NCBI RefSeq assembly: GCF_003609975.1
Contig: NZ_AP018400.1
Span: 632,501 to 696,500 of the forward strand
DNA from: Streptococcus ruminantium
GTDB taxonomy: Bacteria > Bacillota > Bacilli > Lactobacillales > Streptococcaceae
Direction: 5' to 3'
Length of the DNA stretch: 64,000 nucleotides
Shown: positions 1 to 8,849 of the stretch, one piece after another
How the letters are laid out: every line of letters begins with the position of its first letter
Position numbering within the stretch: the first letter of the stretch is position 1
Notes under the pieces: model-generated
Seen by the model: only the letters and a program-made list of their open reading frames with translations
Databases searched by the model: none
What the model was told of the DNA's origin: nothing
Program-made: the position numbers and the translations under genes

Positions 1-1
1 A

Positions 2-367
2 GCTTACTCAATCTACATTTCTAAGTTGGTTTTTGAATGGGTCAAAGAAATTGGTGGTGTTGATGAGATGGAAAAAATCAACCGTGAGAAATCTAGTCTA
101 CTTTATGATTATATTGACCAGTCTCACTTTTATAGCAATCCTGTTCGCAAGAAAGAAGAACGTTCGGTAGCTAATATCCCATTCGTATCACCGAGCGAGG
201 AGTTGGATGCAAAGTTTGTCAAGGAGGCAACAGCGGCAGGTTTTAAAAATATCAAGGGGCATCGCTCAGTAGGTGGTATGCGTGCCTCACTTTACAATGC
301 CTTCCCACGTCAAGGTGTGGTAGAATTGATTGCTTTCATGAAGAAGTTCGCAGAGGAGAATGTCTAA
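2..367 (+). CDS. serC: Phosphoserine aminotransferase, C-terminal part (cut by window edge)
   Basis: The reading frame is open from the first bases of the window and ends at 367, so only about the last 121 residues are present. The visible part contains the family's typical end: a small-domain segment with an NIPF motif, [15 protein letters not shown] and a final helix. SerC is a pyridoxal-phosphate enzyme that converts 3-phosphohydroxypyruvate and glutamate to phosphoserine in cytoplasmic serine synthesis. The catalytic lysine lies upstream of the window. The downstream genes, ending in serA, support the assignment. The TTG at 26 is an internal codon, not a start. Confidence 0.93.
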   Translation, partial: AYSIYISKLVFEWVKEIGGVDEMEKINREKSSLLYDYIDQSHFYSNPVRKKEERSVANIPFVSPSEELDAKFVKEATAAGFKNIKGHRSVGGMRASLYNAFPRQGVVELIAFMKKFAEENV

Positions 368-368
368 G

Positions 369-926
369 ATGGAAATTAGATTGGCCCATCCAAATGAAAT
401 TGCATCAATCACTCAGATTTTTAAGGAGGCCAAGGCATTTTTAGCGGCTTCTGGAAGTGATCAGTGGCAGGGATCCTACCCTGACCATGAAACGATTTTT
501 GAAGATATTTTGACCGGGAAAGGTTATGTCGGTCTGGTTGATGGGGAGATTGCTACCTATGCAGCTGTTTTCCGAGGGACGGAAGCAGCCTATGAGGCTA
601 TTTATGATGGCAAATGGCGGCACAATCATCCTCTTTATACCACCATTCACCGAGTGGCAGTAGCAGCCGAATTTCGTGGCAAAGGCCATATTTTAACCTT
701 CTTGCAAGGAATCATTGAAGGACAAAAGGGACCAGATTTTCGTTGTGATACGCATGATAAAAATCTCCCTATGCAGCATATTCTAGAAAAATTAGGCTTC
801 ATCTATTGTGGCAAAGTGCCTTTAGATGGAGAGCGTCTAGCCTATCAAAAAATCAAGCAAAAGAATGAACGCAGTCTCTATCAGGAAGTGAACGAGGACG
901 ACCGTTGGATGCTTGGAAATAACTAA
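369..926 (+). CDS. GNAT-family N-acetyltransferase
   Basis: This encodes a protein of about 185 residues with a GNAT fold. The N-terminus (MEIRLAHPNEI) is a typical first strand. The acetyl-CoA loop region reads VAAEFRGKGHILTFLQG near residue 100, and the end has a conserved LEKLGFIYCGKV strand. The enzyme should transfer an acetyl group from acetyl-CoA to an amine, but the substrate cannot be read from the sequence. An ATG at 360 overlaps the serC stop. I prefer ATG 369 because GAGGAG at 353-358 is then about ten bases away. It lies between serC and serA and is probably cotranscribed with serC. Confidence 0.85.
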   Translation: MEIRLAHPNEIASITQIFKEAKAFLAASGSDQWQGSYPDHETIFEDILTGKGYVGLVDGEIATYAAVFRGTEAAYEAIYDGKWRHNHPLYTTIHRVAVAAEFRGKGHILTFLQGIIEGQKGPDFRCDTHDKNLPMQHILEKLGFIYCGKVPLDGERLAYQKIKQKNERSLYQEVNEDDRWMLGNN

Positions 927-927
927 C

Positions 928-1002
928 ACTCTTTGAAAATCAGGTGTACACTTGATTACTTGATTTAAGAAAATCGTAGTTAGTTCTTGATTTTCATTGA
1001 GT
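928..1002. repeat. Short inverted-repeat element between GNAT gene and serA
   Basis: The arms ACTCTTTGAAAATCA (928-942) and the reverse complement of TGATTTTCATTGAGT (988-1002) match at 13 of 15 positions. They enclose about 45 bases. The ACTCAATGAAAATCA type of terminus resembles small dispersed intergenic repeats of streptococci. I found no second copy in this window, so the mobile or dispersed nature is inferred. It could also act as a transcription terminator for serC-GNAT. Confidence 0.45.
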
Positions 1003-1023
1003 ATTCAATAAACTAAACGAAAG

Positions 1024-1053
1024 AAAGGTGACAGGCTATTTTCGCCTTTTTAG
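1024..1053 (+). promoter_or_regulatory. Hairpin with T-run in the serA leader
   Basis: AAAGGTG and CGCCTTT pair around a loop of about 13 bases, followed by a short T-rich run, only about 15 bases before the serA start. This has the look of an intrinsic terminator or attenuator. No T-box or other known leader motif is visible. Function is inferred. Confidence 0.35.
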
Positions 1054-1064
1054 GTAAAAAACAA

Positions 1065-2246
1065 ATGGTATTTAGCGTACGAACATTTAATAATATCAAC
1101 CAAGTTGGACTTAAGGAATTGGGCAATAGGTTTCAGATTGATGGTGACTATGCAGCAAATCCAGATGCTTTTATTATCCGTTCTGAGAACTTGCATGGTT
1201 TTGACTTCCCAGAAAATCTAAAAGCGATTGCTCGTGCGGGTGCTGGGACGAATAACATTCCTATTGACCGGGCGACAGAGAAGGGAATTGTTGTTTTCAA
1301 TACTCCCGGAGCCAATGCCAATGCAGTAAAGGAAGCAGTACTTGCCTCTATCCTCTTATCTGCTCGAGATTATATCGGAGCAAGAGCTTGGACAAATACT
1401 CTTTCGGGTGTTGATGTACCTAAGCAAGTAGAAGCTGGTAAAAAACAATTTGCAGGTACAGAGATTGCTGGTAAAACCTTAGGTGTCATTGGACTAGGCG
1501 CTATCGGTGCCCGCATTGCCAATGATGCTCGTCGTCTAGGCATGAATGTGCTTGGCTACGATCCATATGTTTCTATTGAGACAGCTTGGAATATATCTAG
1601 TCATGTTAAGCGTGTTGATGATCTGAAGGAAATCTTCGCCCATTCGGATTACATCACTATTCATGTTCCTTTGACAGATAAGACACGGGGACTTTTCAAT
1701 GTAGATAGCTTCGGTCAAATGAAAAAAGGAACGACCTTGATTAACTTTGCTCGTGGTGAATTGGTTAACCATACAGATCTGTTTGAAGCGATTGATGCGG
1801 GTGTTATCAAAACCTATATTACAGATTTTGGTACGGAGGAAGTGCTCAATAAGGAGCATATCATTGTTTTTCCACATGTTGGAGGTTCCACCGAGGAAGC
1901 AGAGCTCAACTGTGCCATTGCATCTGGTCAGACTATTCGTCGTTTCATGGAAACGGGAGAAATCATCAACTCTGTCAACTTTCCAAATGTCAAGCAACCT
2001 TTGGATGCGCCTTATCGTATCACCCTGATTAACAAGAATATTCCAAACATGGTTGCAAAAATTTCAACAGCTGTGTCAGAATTGGGGATCAATATTGATA
2101 ATATCATCAATAAGTCTAAGGGAGACTACGCTTATACCCTTCTTGATTTGGATGAAGCGGATAAGGCTAAAATTGATCAATTGGTGACTAAATTTGAGGC
2201 AACAGATGCTATTGTCAAGGTACGTGTGATTCAAAATAAAAACTAA
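1065..2246 (+). CDS. serA: D-3-phosphoglycerate dehydrogenase
   Basis: This 393-residue protein catalyses the first step of serine synthesis, NAD-dependent oxidation of 3-phosphoglycerate. The Rossmann motif GLGAIGARIA is near residue 142. The active-site Arg region reads NFARGELVN, and the catalytic His lies in FPHVGGSTEEAE. A C-terminal ACT domain begins at about residue 316 (YRITLINKNIPNMVAKI) and probably gives allosteric feedback by an amino acid. The length fits the short SerA type with a single ACT domain. The stop overlaps the start of ogt (TAATG), so the two are translationally coupled. A hairpin lies just upstream. Confidence 0.93.
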   Translation: MVFSVRTFNNINQVGLKELGNRFQIDGDYAANPDAFIIRSENLHGFDFPENLKAIARAGAGTNNIPIDRATEKGIVVFNTPGANANAVKEAVLASILLSARDYIGARAWTNTLSGVDVPKQVEAGKKQFAGTEIAGKTLGVIGLGAIGARIANDARRLGMNVLGYDPYVSIETAWNISSHVKRVDDLKEIFAHSDYITIHVPLTDKTRGLFNVDSFGQMKKGTTLINFARGELVNHTDLFEAIDAGVIKTYITDFGTEEVLNKEHIIVFPHVGGSTEEAELNCAIASGQTIRRFMETGEIINSVNFPNVKQPLDAPYRITLINKNIPNMVAKISTAVSELGINIDNIINKSKGDYAYTLLDLDEADKAKIDQLVTKFEATDAIVKVRVIQNKN

Positions 2247-2737
2247 TGTATTACAAATCCATTTATACCAGTCCGATTGGGGCAATGTCTTTGGTAGCTA
2301 GTGATAAAGGGCTACGTGGAGTCTGGTTTGAGGGGCAGAAATACTTTGAGAGAGGTCTAGAAAGTCAGGTTCGGATTGCTGCTCATCCTGTTCTAGACCA
2401 GGTGATTCAGCTCTTGGATGCCTATTTTTCAGGACAGATAGTTGATTTTTCCAGTTTAACCTTGGAATGTGTTGGAACAGTATTTCAGAAAAGGGTTTGG
2501 AAAATCTTGCAAAGTATACCAACTGGACAGACGATTACCTATGGGCAGATTGCTAAGCAATTGGATATTCGTTCAGGACAGGCAGTTGGTGGAGCTGTGG
2601 GTCGAAATCCTTATTCGATTATTGTTCCCTGCCATAGGGTTATCGGTCAGAAAGGACAACTGACTGGCTATGCAGGTGGGGTGGATAGGAAAATCTGGCT
2701 TTTGCGGCATGAAAATTCAACCTATAGTACATTATAA
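2246..2737 (+). CDS. ogt: Methylated-DNA--protein-cysteine S-methyltransferase
   Basis: This 163-residue protein carries the suicide-methyltransferase signature IVPCHRVIG, with the acceptor cysteine at about residue 129. It removes methyl groups from O6-methylguanine (and O4-methylthymine) in DNA by irreversible transfer to that cysteine. The helix-turn-helix-like stretch TYGQIAKQLD lies about 40 residues before the active site, as in the family. The start overlaps the serA stop by one base, so expression is coupled to serine synthesis. No Ada-type regulatory domain is present. Confidence 0.92.
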   Translation: MYYKSIYTSPIGAMSLVASDKGLRGVWFEGQKYFERGLESQVRIAAHPVLDQVIQLLDAYFSGQIVDFSSLTLECVGTVFQKRVWKILQSIPTGQTITYGQIAKQLDIRSGQAVGGAVGRNPYSIIVPCHRVIGQKGQLTGYAGGVDRKIWLLRHENSTYSTL

Positions 2738-2824
2738 ATATCAAAAATAGATGCTTTACAAGTTATCAAGCTATTTGAGAGTGGTGCTGATCATGTTGAT
2801 TTTTAAAGAGGAAGAGGTAAAGAA

Positions 2825-3178
2825 ATGATTTTATTTTATGAGTATCCCAAATGTACGACCTGTCGGGCAGCAAAGGCAGAGCTGAAAAGTTTGGGACTGG
2901 ATTTTGAAGCAATTGATATAAAGGCGACTCCACCCAGTGTAGACCAGCTAAAGACTTGGATGGAGGCAACAGGTTTGGAATTAAAAAAATATTTCAATAC
3001 CTCAGGCAATAGCTACCGTCAACTTGGTTTGAAAGATCGGTTTGGGAGTCTGACATTGGAGGAAGCTCTCAGTCTTTTAGCCAATGATGGTATGTTAATC
3101 AAGCGTCCTTTGCTGATTAAGGATGGAAAAATTTTACAGATTGGCTATCGGACAAAATATGAAAATCTCGGTTTATAA
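2825..3178 (+). CDS. Spx/ArsC-family thioredoxin-fold protein
   Basis: This is a 117-residue thioredoxin-fold protein of the ArsC/Spx superfamily. It opens with FYEYPKCTTCRAAKAEL, holding a CxxC pair at residues 10 and 13. It ends with the family's RPLLIKDGKILQIGY segment. Members are either arsenate-reductase-like or RNA-polymerase-binding stress regulators of the Spx/MgsR type. The intact CxxC favours a redox role, but the sequence alone does not decide. A clear purine-rich ribosome binding site precedes the ATG, and a terminator follows. Confidence 0.85.
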   Translation: MILFYEYPKCTTCRAAKAELKSLGLDFEAIDIKATPPSVDQLKTWMEATGLELKKYFNTSGNSYRQLGLKDRFGSLTLEEALSLLANDGMLIKRPLLIKDGKILQIGYRTKYENLGL

Positions 3179-3193
3179 AAGCCGAGATTTTTT
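3162..3193. terminator. Bidirectional intrinsic terminator
   Basis: AAAATCTCGG and CCGAGATTTT form a perfect 10-bp stem with a 10-base loop and T-runs on both strands. It begins inside the 3' end of the Spx-like gene and serves the convergent cation-efflux gene as well. Confidence 0.85.
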
Positions 3194-3199
3194 ATCGTT

Positions 3200-4099
3200 T
3201 TATAGAGCATATTCAACAGAAATATACTCATGCTGTTTTCTTAGGAGATAGAGCATTTGAGGCTTGTTTTCTAAGAGTTTCTGGACAATTTCATGCTGAA
3301 CATTATGGAGGTTTATCTTGACACGGATATTCATCCCTTGTTTGAAAATATGAATCTCAACATCATTTGCTTCTTCGTTTAAATAGGGTTCAAGTATCTG
3401 ATAGATAGAGTCGTGAATTTCAGGGAAATGAACAGTACCATTAGCCAATTCTTTAAAGGATGCTACTAATACGCTCCAAGGTTCTTTGAACGAAATGAGA
3501 GCTAAGATGAGCGTTAAAAAGAAATCTCCGGTGTAATGAAGAAAGCCTAGCCATGAGTTGATTGGAATGAGATAGAGAAGAAGTACTGCGATACCAATCG
3601 CTCCAGAGATTAGACCATCAATTAAATTCCCTTTTGCTTCTGCTAGGATGATGGTCGATAGATGGTTGACTTTGGCACTCATGTAGCGATTATAGAGGTA
3701 GAGTCCGATATAAATAAGGAACATGGTAATCGTGTAGGGAACCGCAGGACCGATTGTCATTTGCTGACCATTTCCATGCACGAAATAGGCAAAGGCTGTT
3801 GCACTCGTTTCTAGTACAGCAAAAATCAATAGTAGTAAGGTTGCCAGAGACTTCATAATCGCATAAAGCGGCTCTAGAAAGTAAAGGCCTTGGGGAAAGG
3901 TTTCTGTTTTTTTATGGCTATTTTTGGAGATGTAGACTGCCACTAGAGATGATACAAATGCTATCAGAGAAAAGACTCCATCCAGAAGAAGAGCATTTAA
4001 ATCTGTCATGATATAAACAGCTACTCCTGCTAAACCGGATAATCCATTCACGATAGAAGAAATGGTAAGTGACTTGCGTTCGATTGCTTTGTGATTCAT
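3200..4099 (-). CDS. Cation diffusion facilitator (CDF) family transporter
   Basis: This 299-residue membrane protein matches the cation-efflux family. Several hydrophobic helices occupy roughly residues 12-215, with aspartates in LLLDGVFSLIAF and GNLIDGLISG at the positions usually used for metal binding. A soluble C-terminal domain (about 220-299, EVEIHIFKQGMNIRVKINL-like) resembles the cytoplasmic dimerisation domain. Such proteins export divalent metals (Zn, Mn, Fe or Co) using the proton gradient. The first site is not the canonical HxxxD, so the metal is uncertain. It is transcribed leftward with its own start at 4099 and ends at a shared terminator. Confidence 0.85.
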   Translation of the reverse strand: MNHKAIERKSLTISSIVNGLSGLAGVAVYIMTDLNALLLDGVFSLIAFVSSLVAVYISKNSHKKTETFPQGLYFLEPLYAIMKSLATLLLLIFAVLETSATAFAYFVHGNGQQMTIGPAVPYTITMFLIYIGLYLYNRYMSAKVNHLSTIILAEAKGNLIDGLISGAIGIAVLLLYLIPINSWLGFLHYTGDFFLTLILALISFKEPWSVLVASFKELANGTVHFPEIHDSIYQILEPYLNEEANDVEIHIFKQGMNIRVKINLHNVQHEIVQKLLENKPQMLYLLRKQHEYISVEYAL

Positions 4100-4177
4100 A
4101 ATCCCTCTCTTATACAGTATATTTATATTTTTATTATACCATAAAATGATAGCGGTTTCAAATCTAGGGAACTATAA

Positions 4178-4210
4178 AGGCTGGAAGAAAAATCCAGCCT
4201 CACTTTTTAG
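4178..4210. terminator. Hairpin in the 218-bp gap between CDF and exoA genes
   Basis: AGGCTGG and CCAGCCT form a 7-bp GC-rich stem around a purine loop. On the plus strand it is followed by a T-run (CACTTTTTAG), and on the minus strand by a weaker one. It most likely terminates the leftward exoA transcript before the CDF gene. The rest of 4100-4317 shows no gene I can support. Confidence 0.55.
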
Positions 4211-4317
4211 ACTTTGTGTTACCGCCTCAAGGCAGGACTTGAAGATAGCATTTACAAAGCGATTCTTAGTAATTTATGCTTTCTACCTCAAGTCTGACTT
4301 ATATGAAATGAAAAACA

Positions 4318-5145
4318 TTAAATCGTAATTTCCATCACAATTGGTGTGTGATCTTGGCGAGCTCCGGAGTCAATCATAGCAGACTTAGTCACCTTGTCTG
4401 CAATTCGATTGCTGACTAGCCAATAGTCGATTCTCCATCCGGTATTATTTATCTTGCTGGTACGGCTACGCTGTGCCCACCATGTGTAAGCGCTGGGAAT
4501 ATCACCGTGTAAGAAACGAAACGTATCGGTGAAGCCTTTTGCAAGTAAATTTGTAAAGCCTTGACGTTCTTCATCCGTAAATCCTGGCGATTGACGGTTA
4601 CTTGCAGGATTAGCAAGGTCGATTTCCTTATGGGCAACGTTGTAATCGCCTGTAGCCAAAACAGGTTTTTGGCTATCTAGTTGTGAGAGGTAGTCTGCGT
4701 AGCAGGCATCCCAGATTTGGCGGTCCGCTAATCTCTTTAAGCCATCTCCAGCATTTGGTGTATAAACTTGTGTGACATAAAAGTGATCGAATTCCAGCGT
4801 GATGATACGTCCTTCAGCATCCATAGTAGATGGAGCACCGATTTCTGGGAAGGAGATGACTGGTGTCAGGTGATTTTTATAAAGAAAAAGGGTACCAGCA
4901 TAGCCTTTACGGGCAGGCTCTACAGAAGAGCGCCACGTGTTCTTATAGTCTGGGAAGTAGCTTTCCAAGATTTCTAGGTGTTTTTTGGTAGGTCCCTTAT
5001 CAGATAATTTGGTTTCCTGAATGGCGATAATATCTGCATCTTCTGCTACAAGCGTATCAATGACCGCACGCGATAGCATGGCACGTGGAGATTCTGCGGT
5101 TAGAGCAGCATTGAGGGAATCAATATTCCATGAAATGAGTTTCAT
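4318..5145 (-). CDS. exoA: Exodeoxyribonuclease III (AP endonuclease)
   Basis: This 275-residue protein belongs to the Mg-dependent endonuclease/exonuclease/phosphatase family. All hallmark motifs are visible: the N-terminal SWNIDSLNAAL, the metal-binding glutamate in QETKLSD, the GDYNVAH motif, and the C-terminal catalytic DH in GARQDHTPIV. It cleaves DNA at abasic sites and has 3'-5' exonuclease activity in base-excision repair. The length is normal. It appears to be monocistronic. Confidence 0.93.
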   Translation of the reverse strand: MKLISWNIDSLNAALTAESPRAMLSRAVIDTLVAEDADIIAIQETKLSDKGPTKKHLEILESYFPDYKNTWRSSVEPARKGYAGTLFLYKNHLTPVISFPEIGAPSTMDAEGRIITLEFDHFYVTQVYTPNAGDGLKRLADRQIWDACYADYLSQLDSQKPVLATGDYNVAHKEIDLANPASNRQSPGFTDEERQGFTNLLAKGFTDTFRFLHGDIPSAYTWWAQRSRTSKINNTGWRIDYWLVSNRIADKVTKSAMIDSGARQDHTPIVMEITI

Positions 5146-5382
5146 AATTTGTCCTTTTCTAGTCTTTGCTGTTTTTCATTATACCAAAAATCGCTGTTTC
5201 AGACGAATATAGAAGCCTGAAGAATTTTTAGTTTTTCTGACTACTTGGCCTGTCTTTTATGACTTCAGCAAACGAGAATATTTTGTTTCCGTAGTTGTTG
5301 AAGTAACAAGTATATTAAATGACTTAAAAGGTTAAAAATATGATACAATATAACCAATAAATCTTTGTTTGTGGAGGTTGTT

Positions 5383-7044
5383 ATGAAAAAGAGGATGATT
5401 ATTTTTGCAGGAGTATTTTTCATTTTAGAAGTACTAGTCTATTACTGGTATCAATTACCTGCTCTTAATATTTGGAGTTTGGATTTTTGGATATTCTTTC
5501 TTCAGTCAGCAGGGTTGGCTTGGATACTATTAGCACTTTTTGGTTCTAAAAGTGCCGTCCAAAAGGTGACGAAGGTGTCAGGTCGTCAACGCCAAGTGGA
5601 GACCTATCACTTTTCAGCAATCAGATTACCAACCTATTTGACATGGTTAGGACGTATCTGGCTATTGATTGTTGTAGCCCTTATGGGACTTACTGTCATC
5701 AATTCTCACATTTTCCGCGCTAAGGACTACGCACAGGTCATTACGGTTAAGGATGCTGATTTTAAGGCAGATTTCCCTAATACAGATGTTTCTAAATTAG
5801 CTCTTTTGGACCGTGCTTCTGCAGAGAAGATTGGAGATACCTATCTTGGTACGATTGACAAAGTTTCTCAATTTGGTATCTCAGACGACTATCGCCAGAT
5901 TACTATCGGTCAGCAACCTTTCCGTGTTTCTCCCTTAGAATACAAAAATTTTTGGAAATGGTTAAGCAATCATAAAGATGGAATCGGCTACTATGTCAAG
6001 GTCAATCAGACGACAGGGAAGGCAGAACTTGCTAAGTTAAGCAAGGCTATGCACTATTCGGATTCAGAGTATTTGATGAATGATACTATGCGCCATCTTC
6101 GTTTTCAATACCCAACGACTATTTTTGGGAAACCGTCCTTTGAGGTTGATGATGAAGGAAATCCTTATTATATCGCAACCATTTATCAGCCTAGATTTGG
6201 ACTATCTTCCAATGATCCGATTGGAGCCATCGTATTGGATGCGGTGACGGGTGAAAGTAAGAAATATGATTTAGCGAATATTCCTGACTGGGTGGATCGA
6301 GTTTATTCTGCTTCAAATGTTATCAGTCGTGTGGATGACCATTATACCTATCAGAATGGTTTTTGGAACACTGTTTTTAGTCAGACAGGTGTTAAGAATA
6401 CAACAGATAGTTATAATTACATTTCTATAGGTTCTGATATTTATCTTTATACAGGAATTACCTCAGCTACAGCTGATTCTTCTAACCTTGGTTTTATTCT
6501 CGTCAATATGCGAACCAGAGAAATTACTAACTACAAGTTAGCCTCTGCGACTGAAACAGCAGCTCAAAAATCAGCAGAAGGAGAAGTTCAAGAAAAAGGA
6601 TACAAAGCAACAGCTCCAAGTCTAGTAAAGTTAGCAGATAAAGCTTACTATTTGGTCTCCCTAAAAGATGATGCTGGTTTGGTAAAATCTTATGCTTTGG
6701 TTGATGCGGAAGACTATCAACAGGTATTAGTCAATAATGATATTGCAACCTTGATTTCACAAGTATCCGGTGTAGATGCTTCTAGTCTTACTGGTTTGGC
6801 AAATACCTCTAATGGAGAAGGAACTGAACAGACTGAAAACATTACAGGAAAGGTAGAAGCTTTGGGAAGTCAGATGATTGGTGGATCAACTATCTATTAT
6901 ATCCAATCAGGAGGTAAGATTTATAAGGTCAAAGCAACAGAAGACAGCATAGACCAATTGCCATTTATTAAAGTGGGAGACAGGTTTGCCGGCCAATTGG
7001 ATAAGAAAAACTATCTTAAAAACTTTACGATTATCCGTGAATAA
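5383..7044 (+). CDS. Unrecognised membrane protein with large extracellular domain
   Basis: This 553-residue protein has two hydrophobic helices near residues 4-22 and 34-55 and a third near 85-108. A long, mostly hydrophilic remainder follows, which by topology should face outside. No catalytic motif is recognisable, and a role cannot be assigned. The segment around residues 360-440 has a Lys/Glu/Ala-rich linker. The start at 5383 is preferred over an earlier in-frame TTG because GGAGGT sits 6 to 11 bases upstream. A TATGATACAAT -10 element lies at about 5340. A terminator follows, so it seems to be a single-gene unit. Confidence 0.7.
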   Translation: MKKRMIIFAGVFFILEVLVYYWYQLPALNIWSLDFWIFFLQSAGLAWILLALFGSKSAVQKVTKVSGRQRQVETYHFSAIRLPTYLTWLGRIWLLIVVALMGLTVINSHIFRAKDYAQVITVKDADFKADFPNTDVSKLALLDRASAEKIGDTYLGTIDKVSQFGISDDYRQITIGQQPFRVSPLEYKNFWKWLSNHKDGIGYYVKVNQTTGKAELAKLSKAMHYSDSEYLMNDTMRHLRFQYPTTIFGKPSFEVDDEGNPYYIATIYQPRFGLSSNDPIGAIVLDAVTGESKKYDLANIPDWVDRVYSASNVISRVDDHYTYQNGFWNTVFSQTGVKNTTDSYNYISIGSDIYLYTGITSATADSSNLGFILVNMRTREITNYKLASATETAAQKSAEGEVQEKGYKATAPSLVKLADKAYYLVSLKDDAGLVKSYALVDAEDYQQVLVNNDIATLISQVSGVDASSLTGLANTSNGEGTEQTENITGKVEALGSQMIGGSTIYYIQSGGKIYKVKATEDSIDQLPFIKVGDRFAGQLDKKNYLKNFTIIRE

Positions 7045-7046
7045 GA

Positions 7047-7077
7047 AAGGAAGCTGGATTTTAATCTGGCTTCTTTA
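7047..7077 (+). terminator. Intrinsic terminator after the membrane-protein gene
   Basis: GAAGC at 7050-7054 pairs with GCTTC at 7069-7073, with further pairing in the loop and a TTT tail. It directly follows the stop codon at 7044. The remaining 270 bases up to the permease gene contain only the promoter region described next. Confidence 0.65.
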
Positions 7078-7249
7078 TCCTATTTCATGGTTTATAGTAA
7101 GCACATCTTGACACGGTGGATGATTTCTTCTGTAATTTAGTTTACATATCGGGTTTGATGAGAAAAAACTTGTGGAAGATATTTACTCTATCTCCCTCCA
7201 CACTTGTTTTCTTTTATCCGCCACTTTTCATGCGTATCAGCTGTGTTTA

Positions 7250-7258
7250 TGGTATAAT
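7250..7258 (+). promoter_or_regulatory. Extended -10 promoter of the APC permease
   Basis: TGG-TATAAT is a consensus extended -10 element without a good -35. The predicted leader is about 85 bases and includes no recognised RNA motif. Confidence 0.6.
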
Positions 7259-7350
7259 ATGAAGGTGCGATTCTTTGGAACTCAAACGAACAATAGCCAT
7301 CAGTTTTGGTTTCGCTGAGTATCGTTATTTTTACTAAAAAGGAGTAATTT

Positions 7351-8739
7351 GTGAATTTATTTAGAAAGAAACAAGCAGCGGCTCAAAGTAGCCAGATGCG
7401 TCGTCATCTGGGGTTAATAGATTTGGTATTACTAGGGATCGGTTCTATGGTTGGAACAGGGATTTTCACCGTGACTGGTCTAGCAGCGGCTCAGTATGCA
7501 GGACCAGCTCTGGTTATTTCTATTGTCATTGCAGCAATTTCTGTTGGGCTTACAGCGCTGTTTTATGCGGAGTTTGCTTCTCGTATCCCGACGAATGGGG
7601 GGGCTTATGGATACCTTTATGCTGTTTTCGGTGAATTTCCTGCCTGGATAGCTGGTTGGTTGACCATTATGGAGTTTTTGACAGCAGTATCTAGTGTTGC
7701 ATCTGGTTGGGGGTCTTATCTAAAAGGTCTTTTGGCTAACTTTGGCCTTGCTATGCCAACAGCTTTAAATGGAACCTTCAACCCACAAGCAGGAACCTAT
7801 ATTGACCTCCTACCAGTATTGGTCCTAATCTTTGTAGTTGGAGTAGTTTTGCTTAATTCCAAGGCGGCTCTTCGCTTCAATTCAGCTTTAGTTGTTTTGA
7901 AATTCTCTGCTTTGGCTCTCTTTGTTTTAGCCGGTATCTTTTTTATAAAAGCTGAAAATTGGTCTAATTTTGCTCCATTTGGCTTTGGTGCAATCTACGG
8001 AGGAAAAGCTGGAATCATGGCTGGTGCTTCGTTGATGTTCTTTGCCTTTCTTGGTTTTGAATCTATTTCATTGGCGATTGATGAGGTCAAACGACCAGAG
8101 AAAAATGTTCCTAAGGGTGTTGTATTATCCTTATCCATTGTAACTATTCTTTATATTGTTGTGACGCTAGTCTTGACAGGTATGGTTCATTACACTAAGC
8201 TTGATGTCGCTGATGCAGTTGCCTTTGCTCTTCGTGAAGTTGGCTTAGGCTGGGCAGCGAGCTATGTGTCTGTTGTAGCCATCTTGACATTGATTACTGT
8301 ATGTATTTCAATGACCTATGCACTTTCTCGTATGGTTTATTCTATCAGTCGAGATGGTCTTTTGCCAAAATCACTGAGTCAGTTGACACAAACGAGCAAG
8401 GTTCCAAAAAATGCGACTATTTTAGTTGGAATCTTTGCAGCTATCTGTGCAGGAGTTTTTCCACTGGCAAGTATCGCTTCCTTCCTAAACATCTGCACTC
8501 TGGCTTATCTCATCATGTTGGCTCTTGGCATCATCCGCTTGCGTCAAGTGGAAGGTCTACCTAAGCAGGGACAATTTAAGACACCGCTGGTACCTCTCTT
8601 ACCGATTTTGTCTATCGTCATCTGTCTTTCTTTCATGTTTCAATATGATTTGAACACATGGATGGCATTTGGTTTTGCTTTGGTCGTTGGGATACTTATT
8701 TATATCCTTTATGGTTACAAGCATTCGGAAGCTAAGTGA
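7351..8739 (+). CDS. APC-family amino acid permease
   Basis: This 462-residue protein has about 12 hydrophobic helices. It contains the APC superfamily N-terminal signature GIGSMVGTGIFTVTG at about residues 30-45. It imports amino acids by proton symport or exchange; similarity to the YfnA/cationic amino-acid subfamily suggests a broad or cationic substrate, which is inference. GTG is used as start, preceded by AAAAAGGAG. The gene has its own promoter and terminator. Confidence 0.9.
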   Translation: MNLFRKKQAAAQSSQMRRHLGLIDLVLLGIGSMVGTGIFTVTGLAAAQYAGPALVISIVIAAISVGLTALFYAEFASRIPTNGGAYGYLYAVFGEFPAWIAGWLTIMEFLTAVSSVASGWGSYLKGLLANFGLAMPTALNGTFNPQAGTYIDLLPVLVLIFVVGVVLLNSKAALRFNSALVVLKFSALALFVLAGIFFIKAENWSNFAPFGFGAIYGGKAGIMAGASLMFFAFLGFESISLAIDEVKRPEKNVPKGVVLSLSIVTILYIVVTLVLTGMVHYTKLDVADAVAFALREVGLGWAASYVSVVAILTLITVCISMTYALSRMVYSISRDGLLPKSLSQLTQTSKVPKNATILVGIFAAICAGVFPLASIASFLNICTLAYLIMLALGIIRLRQVEGLPKQGQFKTPLVPLLPILSIVICLSFMFQYDLNTWMAFGFALVVGILIYILYGYKHSEAK

Positions 8740-8755
8740 TGCAACTCCCAGTGTT

Positions 8756-8812
8756 GAATAACTAAAAAGACTGTCAGCTATTTTCAGTAGCGAACAGTCT
8801 TTTTAGTTATTC
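8756..8812. terminator. Long bidirectional terminator between convergent genes
   Basis: A perfect 19-bp stem (8756-8774 with 8794-8812) encloses a 19-base loop. The stem carries A-runs and T-runs at both sides, so it can stop both the permease and the convergent CPBP transcript. Confidence 0.9.
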
Positions 8813-8849
8813 TATTTTCTTTACCGCAAAAATGAGTTGTAGCGGTGTT

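Noticed and set aside
4146..4328. Possible small gene in the CDF-exoA gap
   Set aside because: No ribosome binding site, low-complexity product, and it crosses a terminator hairpin.
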